From: an uncultured Prevotellaceae bacterium
GTDB taxonomy: Bacteria; Bacteroidota; Bacteroidia; Bacteroidales; Bacteroidaceae
Reading direction: 5' to 3'
Assembly: GCA_900318685.1 (NCBI GenBank)
Contig: ONLL01000028.1
Location: 1 to 46,789 of the forward strand
DNA length: 46,789 nucleotides
Below, one piece after another: positions 41,296-46,789 of the stretch. The notes beneath the pieces are model-generated. The model worked only from the letters and a program-made list of their open reading frames with translations, did not search any database and was not told where the DNA came from. The position numbers and the translations under genes are program-made. Position 1 is the stretch's first letter. The number at the start of each line of letters is the position of its first letter.

Positions 41296-41580
41296 ATGAA
41301 CTATCCACTCATATCTGAATATATAGAGGCTATAAGGGCTGCGGAAGACAACTTTAAGGAGTTGGCTCATCTTCGGCCTGTGCTTGGTGACGATGGGCAG
41401 CCCGTAATGACAAGCGGAAACTTTGCTGTGGTGTTCAAGATGCAAGATGTTGAGACGGGAAAAATCTATGCTTTGAAATGTTTAACTAAGCGACAGGTAG
41501 GCTCGCTAGTCGCGGACGGACATTCAGGGCACTTGCATCACACAATTGACGAATCGAATTTCAGCAACATGTCACAGTAA
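41296..41580 (+). pseudogene. Truncated protein-kinase-like gene (N-lobe only)
   Basis: 94 codons. MNYPLISEYIEAIRAAEDNFKELAHLRPVLGDDGQPVMTSGNFAVVFKMQDVETGKIYALKCLTK matches the start of Ser/Thr-kinase-like proteins of Bacteroidota, with a glycine-loop-like TSGNFAVVFK and the ATP-binding Lys in YALKC. After LTKRQ the similarity ends and the remaining ~25 residues are unrelated. The catalytic lobe is missing, so it is a decayed gene although the promoter survives. Confidence 0.65.
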
Positions 41581-41679
41581 TACGCGCTAGGTGCATCGAA
41601 CAGATAGAAGAATTTGCAGGGTAACACATACAAATCGCAACCACAAGGCTTGTGAAAACAAAAAAAGTGCCAAAAAATC

Positions 41680-41709
41680 TTTGTTATTCAATTTATTTTC
41701 GTAACTTTG
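41680..41709 (+). promoter_or_regulatory. Orphan promoter (plus strand)
   Basis: TTTG (41680-41683), 18 bp, TAACTTTG (41702-41709). A frame running from about 41710 to a TAG at 41863 (…RGIDENLGYDLATVLNSTFCYKLHQRTPDTEPPAVL) has no start codon near and may be a gene scrap. Confidence 0.5.
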
Positions 41710-41870
41710 CAAGAATTCTCAGCTTTTCTTTGTATAAAGGCAGTCAGGGGAATTGATGAAAATCTGGGTTACGATTTGGCAACTGTACTCAATTCCACAT
41801 TCTGCTATAAACTGCATCAAAGAACACCCGACACTGAGCCGCCAGCCGTACTATAGCCCATCATCGAGTG

Positions 41871-41902
41871 CAAAGGTACAAAGAAAAAATGATAACGCCA
41901 AA
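41871..41902 (-). promoter_or_regulatory. Orphan promoter (minus strand)
   Basis: On the minus strand TTTG (41902-41899), 20 bp, TACCTTTG (41878-41871). It points left towards the plus-strand orphan promoter, with no minus-strand gene behind it. The remaining parts of 41581-42048 hold nothing I can name. Confidence 0.5.
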
Positions 41903-42048
41903 TTCTTCAGGAGGCAAATTGCATTATGTCATTGTTTTTATGAAAAAGATTAGTAAATTGGAGGGTATTATGTCCACCACTCCTTAAAAAATATAAAAGA
42001 AAAGCACATTTTTGCTTGTCAAAACTCGTTAATAACAAAAATTTTATT

Positions 42049-42056
42049 ATATTTGC
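42049..42056 (+). promoter_or_regulatory. -7 box for the AbiE operon
   Basis: TATATTTG, 17 bp before the ATG at 42073; this excludes the longer frame that starts at 42016. Confidence 0.55.
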
Positions 42057-42072
42057 ACCAAAAAGTATTGAT

Positions 42073-42876
42073 ATGACTCTTCAAAAGTGGATAAAGGACA
42101 GAGCTATACATGGTTATCCCACGTTCTCCATTGAGGATGTGAGAAATACTGGTATGTATTCTTCTGAGCAGATTCTTCAGAATGAACTTTCAAGGCTTTG
42201 CGCTAATAAAACCATTGCTAACGTTTACAGGGGATTCTATGTTATTTTCCCTGTTCATTACATTTTAAGAGGTTCCATTCCTGCAAGCTATTATATTGAC
42301 CAGTTGATGTCCTATCTTGGCAAGCCTTACTATGTCTGTATGCTTAGTGCGGCAGAACATCTTGGTGCAGCTCACCAGCGTCCCCAGCAGTTCTCTGTCA
42401 TGACAACTTTTCCAAAGCGTCGGGTGGTTTCAACTCGTAATGTAACCATTGATTGGTTTTATCGTGACAGATTACCAGAGGAGGCTTTCATTATTAAGAA
42501 TACCGAAACTGGAACCATCCGCATCTCCAATCCACTCTTGACGGCTGCTGACCTTATCCAATATCAACAGCATGTGGGTGGACTTTCAAGAGTGGCTACC
42601 ATCCTTGAAGAACTGGCTGAGCAAATAGACATTCGTAACCAGTTTCGGCTGATTATGCCTTATGTCAAAACTGTTACATGGCAACGACTTGGTTATATAC
42701 TGGAAAAAATCATAGATGAGACTACCTTAGCGGATGAACTCTACGAACAGTTGTATTCTAAGTCTGTCCACATGGTATATAAGCCTTTAAGTACATCAGC
42801 AGAAGATAATCCATCAAACAGGGATAGCCGATGGAAAATAAATATAAACGTTCAAATAGAAACAGATGATATATGA
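42073..42876 (+). CDS. abiEi: AbiEi-type antitoxin/regulator of a type IV toxin-antitoxin system
   Basis: 267 aa. The N-terminal winged-helix-like part (IEDVRNTGMYSSEQILQNELSRLCANKTIANVYRGFYVIFP) precedes the AbiEi antitoxin core (YYIDQLMSYLGKPYYVCMLSAAEHLGAAHQRPQQFSVMT, then LLTAADLIQYQQHVGGLSRVATILEELAE). AbiEi represses its own operon and counters AbiEii, which stops growth of phage-infected cells. The stop overlaps the toxin start as ATGA. The start at 42073 was chosen from the promoter position. Confidence 0.9.
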   Translation: MTLQKWIKDRAIHGYPTFSIEDVRNTGMYSSEQILQNELSRLCANKTIANVYRGFYVIFPVHYILRGSIPASYYIDQLMSYLGKPYYVCMLSAAEHLGAAHQRPQQFSVMTTFPKRRVVSTRNVTIDWFYRDRLPEEAFIIKNTETGTIRISNPLLTAADLIQYQQHVGGLSRVATILEELAEQIDIRNQFRLIMPYVKTVTWQRLGYILEKIIDETTLADELYEQLYSKSVHMVYKPLSTSAEDNPSNRDSRWKININVQIETDDI

Positions 42877-43676
42877 TTAACAGAACAGCTATACAACAAT
42901 GGAGTAATCATGCTCCATGGATAGACAATGCCCAGATTGAGCAAGACTTGATTATATGTCGTGCCTTGGTTGTCATCTTCAGTGATGAGTTTCTGGCATC
43001 GCAACTTGCTTTCCGTGGTGGAACAGCTTTGCATAAACTCTATCTGTCACCCCAGCCACGCTATAGTGAGGACATTGACTTGGTTCAGATCAATCCAGGT
43101 CCGATCAAGCCCATCATGTATCGTCTTGGTGAAGTGCTCGATTTTCTTCCTGATAGAGTTACGAAACAGAAACGGTATAACAATACCATGCTGTTCCGAG
43201 TTGAGTCTGAAATACCGCCCACTGTACAGATTCGACTGAAAGTTGAAATCAACTGCTTCGAGCATTTCAATGTCCTTGGTCTAATCAAAGTTCCTTTCCG
43301 CATGGAAAACTCTTGGTTTACAGGTGAAGCAGAACTGACAACCTATCATTTCGAGGAACTATTAGGAACTAAGCTTCGCGCCCTTTACCAGCGTAAGAAA
43401 GGCCGCGACCTCTTTGACCTCTATATCGCCTTACAACGTAAGGAGGTAGATGTTGATAAAGTCCTACAATGCTACAAGAAATATATGGAGTTCGTGGTCG
43501 ATAAAGCACCTTCTTACAAGCAGTTCGTCAATAACATGCAGGAGAAGATGGAAGATGCCGATTTTATCAATGACACACAATCCCTCTTGCGTCCTGAAAT
43601 ATCATTCAATGTAAACGATGCCTATCCCCTTATTTACGAGACATATATAGATAAGATGGAAGGAAAAAGAGACTAA
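42873..43676 (+). CDS. abiEii: AbiEii-type nucleotidyltransferase toxin
   Basis: 267 aa. It has the DNA polymerase beta-like nucleotidyltransferase signature: RGGTALHKLYL near residues 48-57, then RYSEDIDLV with the metal Asp pair, and the family's later block LLGTKLRALYQRKKGRDLFDLYIAL. AbiEii-type toxins transfer nucleotides to RNA targets (tRNA in characterised relatives) and cause abortive infection. The active-site residues all appear intact, so the pair is probably functional. Partner of AbiEi by ATGA overlap. Confidence 0.92.
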   Translation: MINRTAIQQWSNHAPWIDNAQIEQDLIICRALVVIFSDEFLASQLAFRGGTALHKLYLSPQPRYSEDIDLVQINPGPIKPIMYRLGEVLDFLPDRVTKQKRYNNTMLFRVESEIPPTVQIRLKVEINCFEHFNVLGLIKVPFRMENSWFTGEAELTTYHFEELLGTKLRALYQRKKGRDLFDLYIALQRKEVDVDKVLQCYKKYMEFVVDKAPSYKQFVNNMQEKMEDADFINDTQSLLRPEISFNVNDAYPLIYETYIDKMEGKRD

Positions 43677-43706
43677 AAACTCACTTTTCCTAAACCTCTG
43701 CCACAG

Positions 43707-43732
43707 TTTGGCGTACCCTTGTCATACTTTTG
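43707..43732 (+). promoter_or_regulatory. Possible promoter for the WYL operon
   Basis: TTTG at 43707-43710 and TACTTTTG at 43725-43732; the 14-bp gap is shorter than usual, so only the -7 box is trusted. It lies 20 bp before the WYL start. Confidence 0.45.
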
Positions 43733-43751
43733 CAGATAAAATCATAGAAAC

Positions 43752-44681
43752 ATGGACAACGATAGAGGACAAAGTTTGATAACCAAATACGTTTGGGTGA
43801 TAGAAACCATCTATCGCAGACGCAAGATCTCATTTAAGGACCTGAACGAGTTGTGGCTTCGCGATGACATCAGCAGAGGTGTGGATATTCCCAAACGCAC
43901 CTTCGACAACTGGCGTTATGTCATTTGGGATATGTTCGGCATCAACATTGTCAATGAGAATCGTGGTGAGTATCGTTACTACATTGAGAATGAGGAGGAC
44001 ATCAGCAGAAACGGCCTCCGTTCATGGCTCTACAACACTTTCTGTGTGAGCAATGCCTTGGCGAATAGCCAGAGCATCAAAGACCGTATTCTTTTGGAAT
44101 ATGTTCCTTCTGGGCAGCAATATCTCCAACCCATCATTGAAGCCATGAAGGAGAACCGAGTGCTCAACATCACTTATCATAGCTATTGGAAAGATGAGGA
44201 GAACAACTTTGACGTGCAACCTTATTGTGTGAAGTTGTTCCGTCAACGTTGGTACTTGGTGGGCAGAAGCACCTATTTATATTATTACGAGAAAGGGCCT
44301 CGTATCTATGCTCTTGACCGCATCAAGTATCTTCATGCAACAGACGAGACTTTTGAGATGCCGAAGGACTGGACAGCCAAGGACTTCTTTGATGGTTGCT
44401 TTGGCATCATAGCCGAACATTCTATTAAAATCCAACCTGTTAAGCTGAAAGTATCGGCAGGACAAGCCAACTATATCCGTGACCTGAAAATGCACGAGTC
44501 GCAAGAAGAAATAGAACGCAACGAGGAATATAGCCTATTCACCTATTGTCTTCGCCCATCCTTTGACTTCATGCAGGAAATCCTCTGGAATGGTGAAGAT
44601 ATGGAGGTGTTAGAACCACTATGGCTCCGTAAGGAAATTATTGGGATAATTAAACGAATGTGGAACAAATATAGTAAGTAA
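43752..44681 (+). CDS. WYL-domain transcriptional regulator
   Basis: 309 aa. An N-terminal helix-turn-helix-like part (SLITKYVWVIETIYRRRKISFKDLNELW) is followed by a WYL domain (VLNITYHSYWKDEENNFDVQPYCVKLFRQRWYLVGRSTYLYYYEKGPRIYALDRIKYL, with RWYLVG as the signature) and a WCX-like C-terminal part (PVKLKVSAGQANYIRDLKMHESQ). WYL proteins bind nucleic-acid ligands and often control defence genes. The next gene starts 10 bp after the stop, and the genes after that follow at gaps of 15, 3 and 12 bp, so it probably heads a five-gene operon. Confidence 0.92.
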   Translation: MDNDRGQSLITKYVWVIETIYRRRKISFKDLNELWLRDDISRGVDIPKRTFDNWRYVIWDMFGINIVNENRGEYRYYIENEEDISRNGLRSWLYNTFCVSNALANSQSIKDRILLEYVPSGQQYLQPIIEAMKENRVLNITYHSYWKDEENNFDVQPYCVKLFRQRWYLVGRSTYLYYYEKGPRIYALDRIKYLHATDETFEMPKDWTAKDFFDGCFGIIAEHSIKIQPVKLKVSAGQANYIRDLKMHESQEEIERNEEYSLFTYCLRPSFDFMQEILWNGEDMEVLEPLWLRKEIIGIIKRMWNKYSK

Positions 44682-44691
44682 AAAAATCATT

Positions 44692-45387
44692 ATGAATATG
44701 ACCATCAGTGATGTAACTCTAAAGTATCTTTGTCAAAAGTATCGCATTGACATTGGTACGGGCACAAATAAGTTTTTGCCTGGTATAAAAGTTAGATATA
44801 TCTCAGAAAACAAGAGATTCGGCTATGACTATTTCGGCAATTTTTTCTTCTTTGGTGATGACTTTTATGTCTGGGAGCAGGACGACAAATATGCAGAAGA
44901 CCATAATCAGGACATTGTGCAAGATGTGTTTGGTGATGAATGTAAAGGACGTGGTTATGCCCGTAGAGTCATCTTTGCAGGTGTTCTTACAGATTTTACC
45001 GACGACAATGGAGAAGGAATTTACACAGGCGATGTCATCAAGGTTATGAAGGAGGGTGATTCTGATAATTATTTTGCAGTCGGAGCCTGGAGCCAAGAAG
45101 ATGGTATGGGCGAGTATTGCTTTATACTTGACAATCACAACTGGTCATTAGAAGACTGTCGTCGCCAACATTATCAGATGATGCGCGTAGGTACGGTGTT
45201 TTATCAATTGGATGCATGTGATGATATTGGTGTCAACCAGCGCGTCATGAGCTTCAATGGATGGAGAGACACGGAAGAAGAACGACAACAGAAAGTCTTA
45301 ATGGCAAAATACACTCCCAACTTCGACCAAGAACTATGGAAATATGAAGGTCTTGAGATTCTGGGAGCAGAATATGATTGGAGATAA
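44692..45387 (+). CDS. Hypothetical protein, YopX-like segment
   Basis: 231 aa, not firmly recognised. The segment FAGVLTDFTDDNGEGIYTGDVIKVMKEGD followed by YFAVGAW and YCFILDNHNW has the look of YopX-type phage proteins (IYTGDVI). No enzyme motif, signal peptide or membrane segment is visible; it is rich in acidic and aromatic residues. Second gene of the WYL operon, 10 bp after the regulator. Confidence 0.7.
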   Translation: MNMTISDVTLKYLCQKYRIDIGTGTNKFLPGIKVRYISENKRFGYDYFGNFFFFGDDFYVWEQDDKYAEDHNQDIVQDVFGDECKGRGYARRVIFAGVLTDFTDDNGEGIYTGDVIKVMKEGDSDNYFAVGAWSQEDGMGEYCFILDNHNWSLEDCRRQHYQMMRVGTVFYQLDACDDIGVNQRVMSFNGWRDTEEERQQKVLMAKYTPNFDQELWKYEGLEILGAEYDWR

Positions 45388-45402
45388 ATAATTGAGACTA
45401 AT

Positions 45403-45987
45403 ATGGAAAAGAAACAAAAAATCGATCAAACGCGCAAAGCTCGCATTGGTGCTATTGGTGAGAATTTGGTTGTTGCAAAACTAATGCAGCAAGGATGGGA
45501 CGCTTTTAATGCAAATTGTACCATCAAGAACTATAAATCTATTGATATTGTTTGTCTCAACACAGACTTGAAGGAAAGTGACGAGCTATGGTGGAAGCCT
45601 AGAACATCTCTCGTGCAAGTCAAGACGAGCGTACAGAACAATATTCCCGCTGGCTTCAGCATACAAGAAGCACTCAACAAAGATTACTTGCAACAAATGG
45701 TGAAAGGCCCGTATGTATTTGTATCTGCAAAGTTGATCGACAACAACTACACATTCCGGTTTTTCGTGATTTCGCGTAAACAATTCATTGACCTGCTTTA
45801 TGAGGCTCACAATTACTATGTGAATGTTTTGCACAAGGGCAACAATATAGAATTATCTGCTCCCGCTTGTATTTCTATCAGTTGGTTGGAGGGAAAAACA
45901 GATTTCTCTTCAAGGAATAAAGTACCTTTTGGTAATCCTTTAAACAAATCTTGTGAAGGCATATGGGATAATATTTGGGAGGACTGA
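45403..45987 (+). CDS. PD-(D/E)XK-like nuclease, uncharacterised
   Basis: 194 aa. IGAIGENLVVAKLMQQGWDAFNANCTIKNYKSIDIVCLN and SLVQVKTS give E20, D48 and Q72-x-K74, which fit the restriction-endonuclease-like fold in its QxK form. The second half (GPYVFVSAKLIDNNYTFRFFVISRKQFIDLL) continues the core. No characterised family comes to mind. It lies between a YopX-like gene and a DEDDh exonuclease in the WYL operon. The nuclease call is an inference from residue pattern. Confidence 0.7.
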   Translation: MEKKQKIDQTRKARIGAIGENLVVAKLMQQGWDAFNANCTIKNYKSIDIVCLNTDLKESDELWWKPRTSLVQVKTSVQNNIPAGFSIQEALNKDYLQQMVKGPYVFVSAKLIDNNYTFRFFVISRKQFIDLLYEAHNYYVNVLHKGNNIELSAPACISISWLEGKTDFSSRNKVPFGNPLNKSCEGIWDNIWED

Positions 45988-45990
45988 ATA

Positions 45991-46482
45991 ATGCGAAACT
46001 TTGCAGCAATAGACTTTGAAACGGCTAACAATGAGCGTAGTTCTGTTTGCTCCGTTGGCGTTGTCATTGTACGTGATGGTGAGATTGTAGATTCGTTCTA
46101 CTCTCTCATCCAGCCCGAGCCTAACTATTATAACTACTGGTGCAGCCAGGTTCACGGGCTCTGTCGCGAAGACACGGAGGAAGCTCCAGTGTTCCCAAAG
46201 GTCTGGGCGCATATAGAACCATTGATAAAGGGTTTGCCACTCGTAGCTCATAACAAACCTTTTGATGAAGGTTGCCTGAAAGCTGTGTTCCGCGTCTATC
46301 AAATGGACTACCCAGATTATGAGTTTTATGATACCCTTGCAGCTTCACGCAGAGCTTTCCGTTACCTTGAGAACCACCAACTGCATACTGTTGCCGCCGA
46401 ATGTGGATACTGTTTGGAGAATCATCATCATGCACTTGCCGACGCAGAAGCATGTGCCTGGATAGCAAGAGAAATTTTATAA
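45991..46482 (+). CDS. DEDDh 3'-5' exonuclease (DnaQ-like)
   Basis: 163 aa, a single exonuclease domain. ExoI: FAAIDFETANNERSSVCSVG (D8, E10). ExoII: PLVAHNKPFDEGCLKAVF. ExoIII: HHALADAEACAWIA, of the DEDDh class with a His before Asp. Similar to DNA polymerase III epsilon-type proofreaders, but stand-alone ones of this size occur in phage and defence loci. It starts 3 bp after the nuclease-like gene. The catalytic residues are intact. Confidence 0.9.
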   Translation: MRNFAAIDFETANNERSSVCSVGVVIVRDGEIVDSFYSLIQPEPNYYNYWCSQVHGLCREDTEEAPVFPKVWAHIEPLIKGLPLVAHNKPFDEGCLKAVFRVYQMDYPDYEFYDTLAASRRAFRYLENHQLHTVAAECGYCLENHHHALADAEACAWIAREIL

Positions 46483-46494
46483 ATAACAAGTGAT

Positions 46495-46789
46495 ATGAAA
46501 GACTTTATTATCAAGTATTACGGCAGAATGAGAGATTATCTGCTGGAAGCAAACGCAGAAGATGCAGATGTTGGAAGCATCGCCTTTGAAGTTGATCGTC
46601 TCAAAGAAGAGTTTTATAACGAAACGGACGAGGACGTGTTTTCAACTGATTCTGAGTATGAAGAACAGAATGCTGTATGGGGACTATTCAAAAAGTTTGA
46701 CCGTCTGCATGGTAATGATTCCAACTTTGTAGTAAGAGATCCAGAAAGCCTATTGGCAAAGAAACTGGATTTAGGCTTAGGCACATACG
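46495..46789 (+). CDS. Hypothetical protein (partial, runs off the right edge)
   Basis: 98 codons seen, no stop: MKDFIIKYYGRMRDYLLEANAEDADVGSIAFEVDRLKEEFYNETDEDVF and onward. Very acidic and helical-looking, with no motif that I recognise. It starts 12 bp after the exonuclease stop, so it probably belongs to the same operon. Confidence 0.6.
   Translation, partial: MKDFIIKYYGRMRDYLLEANAEDADVGSIAFEVDRLKEEFYNETDEDVFSTDSEYEEQNAVWGLFKKFDRLHGNDSNFVVRDPESLLAKKLDLGLGTY

Noticed and set aside
1-46789. tRNA, rRNA or known riboswitch genes
   Set aside because: I looked through the intergenic stretches and saw no cloverleaf, rRNA sequence or conserved riboswitch core.

Overview
The window looks like a chromosome segment from a gut or rumen Bacteroidota bacterium, most likely of the Prevotella group. 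The reasons are TAnnTTTG-type -7 promoter boxes (TACCTTTG, TATCTTTG) before most transcription units, a SusC/SusD pair, secreted enzymes ending in a 'YNLxGxxV...GxYIxNGKKVVIK' tail, ATGA stop/start overlaps, and A-rich leaders without Shine-Dalgarno sites. The species call is an inference.

Layout. (1) 141-4409, minus strand: a housekeeping operon of M3 metallopeptidase, dCMP deaminase and S41 C-terminal processing protease. (2) 4554-5690: a free-standing PIG-L/LmbE deacetylase that matches only the C-terminal half of the Bacteroides NagB fusion protein. (3) 5736-30315: a large locus for rhamnogalacturonan-I (pectin backbone). Its minus-strand operon encodes a CotH-kinase-like protein, a PL11 lyase and a GH105 hydrolase. 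Its plus-strand units encode an 887-aa binding protein, a second PL11 lyase, a CE12-type acetylesterase, a 767-aa binding protein, SusC, SusD and a beta-propeller/DUF362 fusion. Four consecutive secreted proteins share a ~210-aa 'WDFT' module that is probably a glycan-binding domain. (4) 30477-32978, minus strand: 4-alpha-glucanotransferase with starch-binding domains and a LacI-type operator upstream. (5) 33450-35150: an AT-richer patch with a DUF1016/YhcG nuclease between gene remnants. (6) 35163-36994: Sel1-repeat lipoprotein and CapA-like phosphoesterase. (7) 37350-40030: a mobile-looking DUF6078/VapE primase-helicase module with three 22-bp-spaced palindromic iterons. (8) 40170-46789: an AT-rich accessory island with a phosphoribosyltransferase, truncated genes, an AbiE toxin-antitoxin pair, and a WYL-regulator operon with a PD-(D/E)XK-like protein and a DEDDh exonuclease; it runs off the right edge.

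How it works together. SusC/SusD would import rhamnogalacturonan oligosaccharides released outside by the PL11 lyases after deacetylation by the CE12 enzyme; GH105 then removes the unsaturated uronic acid left by lyase action. The strongest new signal is regulatory. Four promoters (before 11153, 19806, 22645 and 28180) carry the same motif, GTAYG-N6-GAC, with a second GAC-type half-site exactly 22 bp upstream and exactly 37 bp from GAC to the -7 box. This ties the DUF362 fusion and the two non-enzymatic proteins to the pectin regulon. No regulator gene for it lies in the window.

Other unusual structure: arrays of 7-bp repeats at four places, two of them read in frame inside conserved enzyme genes and joined to a GCTRCCGC core; a 76-bp repeat that duplicates the last codons of two paralogous genes; and a pair of 35-bp inverted repeats abutting the stop codons of convergent genes.
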